This document shows, in pieces, positions 24,753-34,141 of a DNA stretch of 64,000 nucleotides. The notes beneath the pieces are model-generated. The model was given only the letters and a program-made list of their open reading frames with translations. It was not told where the DNA came from and searched no databases. Positions within the stretch are counted from its first letter, which is position 1. Each line of letters starts with the position of its first letter. The stretch spans positions 1,790,885 to 1,854,884 of the forward strand of contig NZ_CP049864.1 of assembly GCF_011300685.1 (NCBI RefSeq). Direction: 5' to 3'. The translations under genes were made by a program, and so were the position numbers. This stretch comes from Lysobacter sp. HDW10. Lineage in GTDB: Bacteria; Pseudomonadota; Gammaproteobacteria; Xanthomonadales; Xanthomonadaceae.

Positions 24753-27377
24753 TCAGTCCAGCCCAAGCTCCTTCAGGGCTGCCCGGATGGGCTTTCGCAC
24801 CTCTGCCGGGACCTGCTTCAGGTCGGCGCTCAGACCCTGAAGCACCTTTTCTCCGCCGCGCTCCCGGGCGATCCTTCCTAGGATGCGGACCGGATCACCG
24901 GCCCGTACGGCTGCGATAGCTATGTCGGAGATTCGCCATTCTGAATGGACGAAGGCGTCGGCCAGACGGCGTCGTGCGCTTTTGCACTTGTCCCAGTCGA
25001 GGAAGACGAACATGTAGCTCAGCAGGTCGAACGCGCTGTCCTCGGCGAGCGCCCGGTACACGGGCGGAAACGCCGCCGCGATCAGCGGCGACGCGGCCTC
25101 GCGTCGATCGCCGAGCGCGAATGGCAGGAGTATGGCTGAAGCCCTGACGAAGCCATTCGGAGTTACCGATCTGGATTCCCACAGCAGCTTCGCGGCGGCC
25201 TCAGCAGCCTCGGTGGATATGTCCAGCTGATGCCGCCCCGTCATGGCCCCCGCCATCTCCTCGACGCCGGCGAGAAGGGAGCCACGGGCGGCGACGGACG
25301 CGCGACCGAATGCAACGAAGTTGCGGGACGCCGCCGCCGGGGACACGCCCCGCTGCACTCCCACGCGCATTGCCCTGCCACCATTGAGCTTGGATCCTGC
25401 CGCCGACAGAAGTTGATCGAGTACGGCGGGCGAGACCTCGTTTGGTTCTTGAGGCAGTGCGAGTTCGATCGCCTTGCTGACCAGCTCTGCGCCGATGCCG
25501 CCCTGCAGGTTTGGGAGCAGCGCGACCACGAGGGCGACGTAGTCGTGACGCGGCATCGTCGCGTTGTAGGCGATGCGGGACAGCAACTCAGCGTCCGATC
25601 CGTCCGCCGCATTCAGCGAGGTGATGGTTCCGGTCAGCGTGTCCTCGTCGGCTAGCATGCCGCGCAACTGCTGCGAGTTCGCCTTGGTCAGCAGCGACCT
25701 GATCAACTCGATCCGCCGGCCCTGCTTCAGCGCGGGGGTTGTGAGCAGCCAATTCATATCCGCCGGGGTCTGACGCAACGTGGCCTCAACGAGCGCGTCG
25801 CCTCCGCCGCTCGCGCCCATCCGGATCACCGCGTCGCGGAGGACAGCTTCGGCTTGAAGCGCGCGTGCTCGTTCGATAAGGACGCTCCGCATTCCGGGCG
25901 AGCTAAGCCCGTTGACGGCATGGACGTGCGTGGCCTCCTTGACCAGGCCGTCGGCGTCGAGATCGTCGATGAGCAGCCGGGCGGGATCGACGTGGTGATC
26001 GTCGACCATGAGGTCAAGTAGTCGGCGCTTTGCTTCCGCCCGAACCTCGTCGTCGGCGGTACGGAGCGCCGTTGTCAGTACAGACGAAAAGATCGGGAAC
26101 CTGCCTATGGTCCCTTCGGCCAGCTTTGCGCTGGCGAACAGCAGGTCGAGAAGATCTTCGCCATCGAGGCGGCTCAGCAGCTCGGCGACTTCGAGATCGA
26201 GCGATCGCGCGAGCCCGTCTGCCGCCGCGCTCACCAGCAGCGCCCTCTGAGGCTCGACATTAAGCGACGAGAGCACCTCCACGGTCTCGACCGGATGACG
26301 GGCGGCCAAGTCTACGGCTGCAGCCCGTATGGATTTCGCTACCGACATTGACGGGCGAAGGCCCTCGAGCTTCTGAATAAGGGCGCCAAGGTATCTCCAG
26401 GCGTCCTCTGCTCGCATGGTGGTGGCCGCCAGCGCCGCCGACTTAGCCAGCGCCGGCTCCAACTCGCGGATTAAGTCGACCTGTCTGACCTTACGCGTGT
26501 TGGCGATATCGAGCATGCCTAACGCCGCGGTGGGGGAACTGGGTAGCTTGCGACGAAGATCATCCCAAAGGAGCGAGACACGCAGAGCCGACTCACTGCC
26601 GGCGCCGTCCGATGACATCTCGCCAAGGACATCGAGGTTCTTGAGCGACGGCTTGGGAGAGCTGAGCACCCGAGCAATGATGAGCTCGGACCATGGATGG
26701 CGGGCTGTCCCCCGCTTCCGCCCGTCGATGCGGCGTCCCTCCCAGTCGCCGAACCGGGACCGGGCTTCCTTGGAAGCGAACACGAGATCGAAGCTGCGGC
26801 GGCCGATTGTCCTGGGAGAGCGGGCGAAGGTCGACATGCTGAAGGTACGGCGAAAACCCGGCCAGAGCGCAGTCGTCAATCGGAGCGCGAGCGGCTCCGG
26901 CTTGTCCGCGTCGAACACGACGATGGGGGCTCGCTCCTCGAGGAACATCGCCTCGATAAGCTCCGTGCCCTGCAGCGGATCGACTGGCGGAAGCAGGATC
27001 GAGCCGGCGGCGGTCGCCCTGCGCTCTGCCGGTTGGTTCGCTCCGGCCTCTGTGGCGACGGCAACGACGGCCGCCACGTCCTGCATCTCCTGCCAGTCAG
27101 CCATAGGCACCAAGACGCTACGGGTGCGGACGCAGCCAGCCCGCGGCGCCTCGAAGTCTTGCCAGGTCCTAGCGACCACGTAGTGCGTCTCGCTCGGCAG
27201 GGGGTACAGGGTCAGATAGGGCGCAAAGCGCTCACCCGGTGAAAGCGGACCGGCGACGTCGGACAGCCTATCGATCAGATCCTGGTCGGGCTTCGGTAGC
27301 CGGATGGTACTCGAGAGGAGCTGATGCCCCTGCCGATAGCCATGCAGCTGCTGATCGAATCCGTCCAACCTAGTCAC
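24753..27377 (-). CDS. GAP1-like large protein of a GTPase conflict system
   Basis: The protein has 874 residues. The N-terminus (HGYRQGHQLLSSTIRLP, IDRLSDVAGPLSPGERF, YVVARTW) matches what I know of the GAP1-N1 domain of GTPase-associated protein 1. A middle region to about residue 260 is followed by about 600 residues of Ala/Leu-rich helices, probably repeats that form a scaffold. There is no P-loop, nuclease or membrane motif. Its start overlaps the upstream GTPase gene by 8 bp. In predicted conflict systems such proteins partner the GTPases and may carry the sensor or effector role. Confidence 0.75.
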   Translation of the reverse strand: MTRLDGFDQQLHGYRQGHQLLSSTIRLPKPDQDLIDRLSDVAGPLSPGERFAPYLTLYPLPSETHYVVARTWQDFEAPRAGCVRTRSVLVPMADWQEMQDVAAVVAVATEAGANQPAERRATAAGSILLPPVDPLQGTELIEAMFLEERAPIVVFDADKPEPLALRLTTALWPGFRRTFSMSTFARSPRTIGRRSFDLVFASKEARSRFGDWEGRRIDGRKRGTARHPWSELIIARVLSSPKPSLKNLDVLGEMSSDGAGSESALRVSLLWDDLRRKLPSSPTAALGMLDIANTRKVRQVDLIRELEPALAKSAALAATTMRAEDAWRYLGALIQKLEGLRPSMSVAKSIRAAAVDLAARHPVETVEVLSSLNVEPQRALLVSAAADGLARSLDLEVAELLSRLDGEDLLDLLFASAKLAEGTIGRFPIFSSVLTTALRTADDEVRAEAKRRLLDLMVDDHHVDPARLLIDDLDADGLVKEATHVHAVNGLSSPGMRSVLIERARALQAEAVLRDAVIRMGASGGGDALVEATLRQTPADMNWLLTTPALKQGRRIELIRSLLTKANSQQLRGMLADEDTLTGTITSLNAADGSDAELLSRIAYNATMPRHDYVALVVALLPNLQGGIGAELVSKAIELALPQEPNEVSPAVLDQLLSAAGSKLNGGRAMRVGVQRGVSPAAASRNFVAFGRASVAARGSLLAGVEEMAGAMTGRHQLDISTEAAEAAAKLLWESRSVTPNGFVRASAILLPFALGDRREAASPLIAAAFPPVYRALAEDSAFDLLSYMFVFLDWDKCKSARRRLADAFVHSEWRISDIAIAAVRAGDPVRILGRIARERGGEKVLQGLSADLKQVPAEVRKPIRAALKELGLD

Positions 27378-28320
27378 CCATCGCCCAAGCGATGGGTAGC
27401 ATCACGTCCTCGTCGCACCTCCAGCCACCCCCATCCTCGACAACAACCCAGCCCTGCTCCGAGATGTCACGCTCGAGGAACCTGTTACGGAATTCATCGT
27501 CATCCTCCAAGTCCCCGCCAACCACAGATAGCCCGAAGAGCTTCACGTTCAGACGACCCGTATCGGCCAGACGCCCGGCGAACAACGGAAACTCCCTTCT
27601 GAGATAAGCCATCGGCCCACTAGCGCGGGTCTGGGGATCGAGCAAGTCGTAGGCAGCCACGACAACGGCCACATGGGGGCGACCACCGTCGACACGGTTC
27701 GCCAGGCACAGATCGAGATATCGGAGGAGTTCGCACAGAAGCACCTGCGTCGGCAGGTCGGGCTCGGACGCCAGCGGGATGGTGTCCTGAGACTCCTCGT
27801 TCGGGAGGGGCTGTTCGGACTCAACGGGCTCCGCCATACCATCGTTTCCGCCGCCGACCTCTTCATCATCTGCGTGCAGACGCAGGATGTTGCGCGCAGT
27901 AACCCAGTCGAGCGGCTTAACGTTCTGATCGGATAGCGCCCGCACGAAGACGACGGCGCCTTCCGCTTCGTTCAGGACATCTAGCCATTCCCGCGAGATC
28001 TCGGACGTCGCCACCGTGCGTGTCCACAGCTCGCCCGAGATGTCCGGCACCATCAGTTCGCTCACTGCACCCTGGCCGTTCGCGTCCCGGACGCTAATCG
28101 AGAAGTCCGCGCGACCGACCTCAAGGTTCCGATCGGAGCGGGGCGCGAAGCTGCCCTGCATCAGATGCTCCACGGCTCCGTCAACATAAGCGATGTTGTC
28201 CGGCAGCCGCTCGGCCCGCAGCACGCCCTTGCGCTTCTTAAACGACGGCCAGAGGCGACCGACGTAGTTGGTCTTGCCCGAATCGGGGCCACCCAGAAGA
28301 ACGATCGATCTCCGAGTCAC
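27370..28320 (-). CDS. P-loop GTPase-like protein 1 (double-GTPase system)
   Basis: The protein has 316 residues from GTG 28320, whose TGA overlap (GTGA) with the upstream gene decides the start; the longer frame has no conserved sequence before it. The P-loop GGPDSGKTN is at residues 10-18 and a DxxG-type switch (DISGE) at residues 93-97. No clear NKxD base-specificity motif is seen. An acidic, low-complexity insertion lies near residues 155-185. It belongs with the DO-GTPase1-like proteins found beside GAP1 and GASH genes. Confidence 0.78.
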   Translation of the reverse strand: MTRRSIVLLGGPDSGKTNYVGRLWPSFKKRKGVLRAERLPDNIAYVDGAVEHLMQGSFAPRSDRNLEVGRADFSISVRDANGQGAVSELMVPDISGELWTRTVATSEISREWLDVLNEAEGAVVFVRALSDQNVKPLDWVTARNILRLHADDEEVGGGNDGMAEPVESEQPLPNEESQDTIPLASEPDLPTQVLLCELLRYLDLCLANRVDGGRPHVAVVVAAYDLLDPQTRASGPMAYLRREFPLFAGRLADTGRLNVKLFGLSVVGGDLEDDDEFRNRFLERDISEQGWVVVEDGGGWRCDEDVMLPIAWAMGD

Positions 28321-29363
28321 GCGACACTCCTGAAGCAGCCAAGCGTCCTTGCACTTGGGCTTTGGTTGTCCGGCCAGAATTCCGGCACCGCCCGGCCGTG
28401 GTTCAGCGTCATGTCGATCAACGGCGCAATGCCCGAACCAGGCTCGACATCTCCGAAGGAGAAGGAGGCAATCGGTGCAAGCGCGATTTCCATCCCATGC
28501 CCGCGGCCCACCTCGCATATGCTCTCGTAGGCATCCGCCGGAAACTCCCCGATGTCCCGCCAGCTAGGGACTAGGATGACCCGTGGCCCGGGCGTCGGCA
28601 GAATCACTGATAAGCGCTCAACCAGCATCTCGGCCCGGTACGTTGCATATCCCTTAGTCTTGGGGTTAGCGAATGCGCGACCGTCGACCATCAACCAGAT
28701 CACCGACGCCGATCCGAGGAACGCGAAGCGATCGCTGTCGGCCTTGTCGATTAGGGCCTTCGACCATTCTCCGGGAAGATCCGGCACCAACATGTCGAAG
28801 AAGCGATCGTCCTTCTGGCGGCGCAACCTGAGATGCAGGAAACCGGCCTGCCGGTCGTCGGCCATCTCGGTGTGGGTAGTGAGCTGTCCTGGCTCGTCGC
28901 CCTCTGTCCAGTGGCGGCTGCCGCGTGAGATCTGTTCGAATGCCATCAGAGTGGCGCTGTCGGCGAAGTCGTATCCTGCGAACCCACCCTTGGCGAGAAG
29001 AAGGTAAGCGCTCACAAGGCAGGCCGTTTTACCAGAGTCTGGCAGACCCAGGATGCCGACCATCGTCGTATGGCGCCGCGTCATAAGTGACGTCGCTTCC
29101 TCTAGACCCATCGTCAGGCTCGAAGGCAGTCGGGGAGTCTGATCCGGGCTCGCCAGCACTGCGCCGCCTAGATCGACGGAAGGCTGTCGTTCGGTCAAAG
29201 GATCCGGCCAATGAACGCCGTCGTCGACTTCGTCCTCTTCGACTCTGTTCGCTGCCTCTGCCGGATCCCTCCGGTTTGAGCACGTTTCAACGGGGCGGTT
29301 CAGCACACACGCTTCCGTCACGTTGAACGTGCATTCGCTCAGTCGGCATGGGCCCTGAACCAT
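28317..29363 (-). CDS. P-loop GTPase-like protein 2 with N-terminal Cys cluster
   Basis: The protein has 348 residues from ATG 29363, 2 bp after the GASH stop; the upstream in-frame ATG overlaps that gene. Cys 6, 11, 19 and 28 form a probable zinc-binding knuckle. A linker of about 65 residues leads to the P-loop GLPDSGKT (106-113) and a switch DLPGEW (195-200). The strand RVILVPSWRD lies where the base-recognition motif is expected. It resembles DO-GTPase2 proteins. Both GTPases share the PDSGKT loop and so are probably paralogues. Confidence 0.78.
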   Translation of the reverse strand: MVQGPCRLSECTFNVTEACVLNRPVETCSNRRDPAEAANRVEEDEVDDGVHWPDPLTERQPSVDLGGAVLASPDQTPRLPSSLTMGLEEATSLMTRRHTTMVGILGLPDSGKTACLVSAYLLLAKGGFAGYDFADSATLMAFEQISRGSRHWTEGDEPGQLTTHTEMADDRQAGFLHLRLRRQKDDRFFDMLVPDLPGEWSKALIDKADSDRFAFLGSASVIWLMVDGRAFANPKTKGYATYRAEMLVERLSVILPTPGPRVILVPSWRDIGEFPADAYESICEVGRGHGMEIALAPIASFSFGDVEPGSGIAPLIDMTLNHGRAVPEFWPDNQSPSARTLGCFRSVA

Positions 29364-29365
29364 GA

Positions 29366-30394
29366 TCAGCCGCCCCGCAGCTTTGCGACCTGTAGAATGC
29401 CGCTCTCGAGTAGAGCCCGCGCTCCCCATTCGCGTGCGTCGCGCTCGATCTCCGCGCCGCCACGGTTGACATCACCGCTCGCGATTGCAGCGAGTAGTGG
29501 GAAGCCAGTGGGCGACCGGCGGACGCAATCAGCATCTACCGATTTGGCCAGTGTCGCGCGATGATCGCCAAGCGCCGTCAATAAGGCAGTCAAAGTGGCG
29601 GGGCTTCCGGACGGCACTCCGCGCAGCACCACATTACGGTGGCCCGACGCTGGCAGGCGGCGCAGCTTCGAGGCACCGTCGATGCCGGCGACCACCGCGC
29701 GGACGAGTGGATCAGCGTCAGAGAGGCGACCGTCAAGCACCTCGCTCCAGTCTTCCATCATCCACCACAGGAATTCGAGCTCCTCGCGGTCCAGCTCAGC
29801 GTTCTCCCGCAGGGCTTTGACCAACGGTTCGGTCGCTTTCCTATAAGCGGCGTTCGCCCTCGAGCCCGTCGGCTGAGCCTCCGGCAAGGTGAGTGGTCCG
29901 ATCTCCGGAACCGGCACTCGCTTGCGCGACTGTTCGGCGACCCGCATCGTCCTAGCCCGCGAGGCGACGAGTACCTCCTGACGGAGAACTTCGATGGGTT
30001 CCTCCAAAACAGAGGGCTGGAACGAGAGCGCCGACCAGAGGGCCGCCGCCAAGGTGTCGACAGCCGTCCAGCCGGACGCGTCTCGTTCGCGCGCGATGAG
30101 GTCCAGGGCCGAAACGAGTGTCACGACAATGATCTCGAGATCGTGGTCCTCGCGGACAAACGCGGCGCTTCCGGCGTTAACGATTGCCTGCTCTACCTCC
30201 GAGGCGAACTCGTCGCGCGCCCTCCCGTCGGCGACGCCATCGGCCAGCGCTGAGGCCAGCAGGATTGCCGACCAAGGGTCGTCGAGCGCAGTAATCCAGG
30301 ACTGGATCGCCGCGACCGCCGCGTTGCGACGACTGACGTCCTCGTCCTTCGGGTCCGGCCAGAAGATCCTGACATACTTCGCCATCACACTCAT
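29366..30394 (-). CDS. GASH-like all-helical protein
   Basis: The protein has 342 residues, predicted almost all alpha-helical, with no catalytic motif. Conserved-looking blocks include a WxDP start (FWPDPKD), the LEFLWWMMEDWSEVLDGRL segment near residue 220 and RLPASGHRNVVLRGV. This agrees with the GTPase-associated system helical (GASH) family, whose members are encoded beside double-GTPase genes. Its ATG overlaps the phosphoesterase stop by 4 bp. It may pass a signal between the phosphoesterase and the GTPases; this is inference. Confidence 0.75.
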   Translation of the reverse strand: MSVMAKYVRIFWPDPKDEDVSRRNAAVAAIQSWITALDDPWSAILLASALADGVADGRARDEFASEVEQAIVNAGSAAFVREDHDLEIIVVTLVSALDLIARERDASGWTAVDTLAAALWSALSFQPSVLEEPIEVLRQEVLVASRARTMRVAEQSRKRVPVPEIGPLTLPEAQPTGSRANAAYRKATEPLVKALRENAELDREELEFLWWMMEDWSEVLDGRLSDADPLVRAVVAGIDGASKLRRLPASGHRNVVLRGVPSGSPATLTALLTALGDHRATLAKSVDADCVRRSPTGFPLLAAIASGDVNRGGAEIERDAREWGARALLESGILQVAKLRGG

Positions 30395-31716
30395 TCATCT
30401 TCCCCCGATTTGTGTTCCAGTATCGCCGCGTCTATCGCAGCCGACAATTCGCCGAGACGCCCCTGTGCGACTAGCTTTGCGAAAAAGCGCTGTTCGATAG
30501 TGTGATCCAGACGGTCCGTCAGATCGGCGGGTATCACGTCGAGCTCGACTAGGATACGTCGGCGGCCGTCCTCCGGAAGATCGCGGAAGAAACGCAGACG
30601 GACCAAGCGAACGTCTTCGGTCATCGAAAAGTCTACCTCTGTCGACCCCGTGATTGGGTTGGCGACTGCGTGCGCCTGAGGTTGCTCATCCACGACGCCC
30701 TGTACTGGGGCGACCGGCGAAACTCCCCTGCGAAAGTAGGGAGATCCGAGCACATTTCGCTCTGACCTGCCTTCGAGGAAGCGGCTATCCCGCTCAAAGC
30801 GCTTCATCTCGAAGTTCCAAGTCCGCGGATTGATGGTCACCGCCAGCGCGTCGGACCCGTCGTCCCAATCGAAAGTCAGGATGTTGTACTTATACGTGTA
30901 CTTCTCATCGATGTCGTCAGGCGCGGTCGCGCCGGCGGCCAACATCAGAAGATCGCACTCCTCCTCAACCGCCATAATGGTCAACGAAGGGAAGTGCTCG
31001 TGCCCAGAAATGATGACGCGGGCTCGTGACTTGAAGTAGCGGGCCGCCTCGTCCGAGTCTTGGAGCCAGTTGAGCGGGTGATGGACAAGCACTACCATTT
31101 CCTCGCCATCGATCGGCGTGAAAACGCGCTGCCGCGCACCGAGTATTAGCTTACCTTCGTCATCCTTCAGCGAACAGATGAGCGCGGAGTTTAGATAGAC
31201 GAAACGGACAGTCCGCTCCGGTGCCACGGTGACAACCACGTCGGCTGAGTACGCACCGCCGACGTCTAGGTCGCAGCCGTAGCCGCTAGAAAAGTCCCGG
31301 TACGCTGCGAACCGCTCATAGAGCACTTCGCGCTGGACCTCGTCATCGAGGAGCATGTCCAGCATCTTGTCTCCATGCTCCCGAACTGCGTCGAGATGGA
31401 ACTTCGTGATAGGGGTTATGGCGTTGCGATCAATGTCGTGGTTTCCAGGGACCATCTGAATATCGAGGCGGCTACAACCAACGCGTTCCGCTAGCCTGTC
31501 CAGCCACTTGCCGGCCTTCGCATACTCCTCGTACTTAGCAGCGTAGGCGATATCCCCGGTCACAATAATGCCTGTCGCGCTCTTGCCGAGTTTCGCGATC
31601 TCCGCGGCGGCGTCCTCAAGCAGCTGTTCCTTCGCATCGTCATTTATCGTGATGCGTCCGCCGTCCTTCTCTTGGCCGAAATGGATGTCCGACAAGTGCA
31701 TGAAAATTGCTGTCAT
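30391..31716 (-). CDS. calcineurin-like metallophosphoesterase of the GTPase system
   Basis: The protein has 441 residues. All metallophosphoesterase motifs are present: D10-x-H12, GD at 54-55, GNHD at 91-94, VHHP near 211-214 and GHEH at 238-241. Residues of about 330-441 form a separate C-terminal helical domain (FFRDLPEDGRRRILVEL) that may contact the GASH protein. It is the first gene of the five-gene operon. It may hydrolyse a nucleotide signal or nucleic acid, or a product made by the GTPases; no substrate is evident. Confidence 0.85.
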   Translation of the reverse strand: MTAIFMHLSDIHFGQEKDGGRITINDDAKEQLLEDAAAEIAKLGKSATGIIVTGDIAYAAKYEEYAKAGKWLDRLAERVGCSRLDIQMVPGNHDIDRNAITPITKFHLDAVREHGDKMLDMLLDDEVQREVLYERFAAYRDFSSGYGCDLDVGGAYSADVVVTVAPERTVRFVYLNSALICSLKDDEGKLILGARQRVFTPIDGEEMVVLVHHPLNWLQDSDEAARYFKSRARVIISGHEHFPSLTIMAVEEECDLLMLAAGATAPDDIDEKYTYKYNILTFDWDDGSDALAVTINPRTWNFEMKRFERDSRFLEGRSERNVLGSPYFRRGVSPVAPVQGVVDEQPQAHAVANPITGSTEVDFSMTEDVRLVRLRFFRDLPEDGRRRILVELDVIPADLTDRLDHTIEQRFFAKLVAQGRLGELSAAIDAAILEHKSGEDE

Positions 31717-31733
31717 GCTGCCCCCTTTCGCTT

Positions 31734-31753
31734 ATTATAGGCGCTTGATCAAG
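31734..31753 (-). promoter_or_regulatory. promoter and palindrome of the GTPase operon
   Basis: On the minus strand a perfect TATAAT (31734-31739) lies 17 bp before the phosphoesterase ATG, with an AGGGGG ribosome site between. A 10-bp palindrome CTTGATCAAG (31744-31753) sits in the spacer. No good -35 is visible, so an activator or a repressor at the palindrome may control this operon. The RNA leader would be very short. Confidence 0.5.
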
Positions 31754-32117
31754 TCACGAGCATAAGGTCCGGTCGCGGCCCGAACTGGGGCGTTGCAAGA
31801 ACGATCTTGGATGCAGTCGGCCGCTTGGACGCCGCCCCCCCTCGGGACGACGGCGTGGCCCCCCCACGAGGCCAGAGAGTCATCAGAGCGTGCCCAGGAG
31901 CTCGTCATCCAAGCGACCGACCAAACGTTCCTATCATTTGTAGCAATTGGGCAAGGCCAGACGGCAAGCCGCGGACGGTAAGGCACCGATCCGCGGGAGC
32001 CAATCAGTTGAAGCTACTGCTAGCTACCGTTCCCTACCCACGATAAATCCAACTAATCCCCTGCCCCGCCAACGTGAGGGTCGGCAGGGATTCGTGTAAA
32101 AAACAGCTAAAAGTGAG
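31754..32117. other. 364-bp gene-free stretch
   Basis: No credible gene is present. A GC-rich inverted repeat (CCCTGCC and GGCAGGG near 32064-32090) could form a hairpin. The stretch separates the GTPase operon from insertion-sequence debris and may hold a decayed element boundary. Confidence 0.5.
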
Positions 32118-32729
<612 letters not shown>

Positions 32730-32776
32730 TCAACTCAACACTGCCTGAACGCCCCCTCGGCAAGCACGGGCATATT

Positions 32777-32805
32777 TTGACAAAAAGAGAATGATCGTTC
32801 ATTAT
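32777..32805 (+). promoter_or_regulatory. RND operon promoter with TetR-type operator
   Basis: TTGACA (32777-32782) and CATTAT (32800-32805) are 17 bp apart. An inverted repeat AATGA-TCGT-TCATT (32790-32803) covers the spacer end and the -10. That is the usual place for a TetR-type repressor to act. The AT-rich promoter stands out in very GC-rich DNA. Binding by the operon's own TetR protein is inference. Confidence 0.7.
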
Positions 32806-32863
32806 CTGTCAGCCAAGACCGGTCAAGAACCGGCGATTTCCCATTCCCGATCGAGCCTCCCCC

Positions 32864-34129
32864 ATGCGCAAGACCCCGCTCCGACTGGTTCTCCTCCCCC
32901 TCGCCTTGTCCGTCGCGATCGCCGCCTGTGGCGGGGATCCCGCCCCGCCGCAACAGCAGGCAGGCGCGGTGACCGTGGTCACGCTGAAGTCCGAGCCCGT
33001 GACCCTGACCCGCGAACTGCCGGGGCGGACCGCCCCGTTCCTCGTCGCCGAGGTGCGGCCGCAGGTCAACGGCATCGTCAAACGCCGGCTGTTCACCGAG
33101 GGCGGCCTGGTCAACGCCGGGCAACCGCTGTACCAGCTCGACGACGCCTCGTACCGCGCCGACAGCAACAGCACCAAGGCGAATCTGGCCCGTGCCCAGG
33201 CGACCCTGGTCACGGCGCGACTGAACGCCAAGCGCACCTCCGAGCTGGCCAAGATCGACGCGGTCAGCAAGCAGGACGACGAAAACGCCACCGCCGCGCT
33301 GCGCCAGGCCGAGGCCGACGTCAAAGCCGCGCAGGCCGCCGTCGACGGCAGCGACGTGGTGCTCGGCTACGCCCGCATCACCGCACCCATCAGCGGCCGC
33401 ATTGGCAAGTCATCGGTGACCCAGGGTGCGCTGGTCACCGCCAACCAGGCCGCCCCGCTGGCGACGGTGCAGCAACTCGACCCGATCTATGTCGACCTCA
33501 CCCAGTCCAGCAGCGAACTGCTGGAGCTGCGCAAAGGGCTGGCCGCCGGCACGCTCGACAGCACCGACCAGCTGCCGGTGACGATCCTGCTGGAAGACGG
33601 CACCCCGTACTCGCACCTGGGCAAGCTGGCGTTCTCCGAAGTCACCGTCGACCCGTCCACCGGCAGCTACGCGCTGCGCGTGGTGGTCGACAACCCGGAC
33701 CACCTGCTGCTGCCGGGCATGTACGTGCGCGCGGCGGTCGGCAATGGCGTGCGTCCGGACGCGATCCTCGTGCCGCAGCCCGGCATCGCCCGCGACCCCA
33801 AGGGCAATGCCACCGCGATGGTCGTCGGCAAGGACGGCAAGGTCGAGGTCCGCCAGGTCAAGGTCAGCCGCACCATCGGCGACAAGTGGCTGGTCGACAG
33901 TGGCCTGGCCGCCGGCGACAAGGTGATTGTCGAAGGCCTGCAGAAGATCAAGCCCGGCATGCCAGTGCTGGCCACCGAGGCAGCCCCAGCCGCCGCGGCC
34001 AAGCCGGGCGCCACCGCGTCGGCTGCCAGCCAGCCCTCCATCGCCAAGCCCGACGCAGCCAAGTTTGCCGTAGCCAAGCCTGAGGCAGCCAAGTCTGCCG
34101 CCCCGGCCACCGACGCCGCAGGGCAATAA
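32864..34129 (+). CDS. RND efflux periplasmic adaptor (MexA/AcrA type)
   Basis: The protein has 421 residues. The lipoprotein signal ends in IAAC with Cys22. The lipoyl/hairpin region (AEVRPQVNGIVKRRLFTEGG and RITAPISGRIGKSSV) and beta-barrel segments are typical of AcrA/MexA. The tail after about residue 370 is a low-complexity repeat of Ala/Lys/Pro units. It links the inner-membrane pump to the outer-membrane channel. It is the first gene of a high-GC operon. Confidence 0.95.
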   Translation: MRKTPLRLVLLPLALSVAIAACGGDPAPPQQQAGAVTVVTLKSEPVTLTRELPGRTAPFLVAEVRPQVNGIVKRRLFTEGGLVNAGQPLYQLDDASYRADSNSTKANLARAQATLVTARLNAKRTSELAKIDAVSKQDDENATAALRQAEADVKAAQAAVDGSDVVLGYARITAPISGRIGKSSVTQGALVTANQAAPLATVQQLDPIYVDLTQSSSELLELRKGLAAGTLDSTDQLPVTILLEDGTPYSHLGKLAFSEVTVDPSTGSYALRVVVDNPDHLLLPGMYVRAAVGNGVRPDAILVPQPGIARDPKGNATAMVVGKDGKVEVRQVKVSRTIGDKWLVDSGLAAGDKVIVEGLQKIKPGMPVLATEAAPAAAAKPGATASAASQPSIAKPDAAKFAVAKPEAAKSAAPATDAAGQ

Positions 34130-34141
34130 GGGGACACCGAC

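Noticed and set aside
32791-34083. 430-residue plus-strand frame overlapping the adaptor gene
   Set aside because: It is an Arg/Pro/Gln-rich alternative frame of the adaptor gene without structure or homology.
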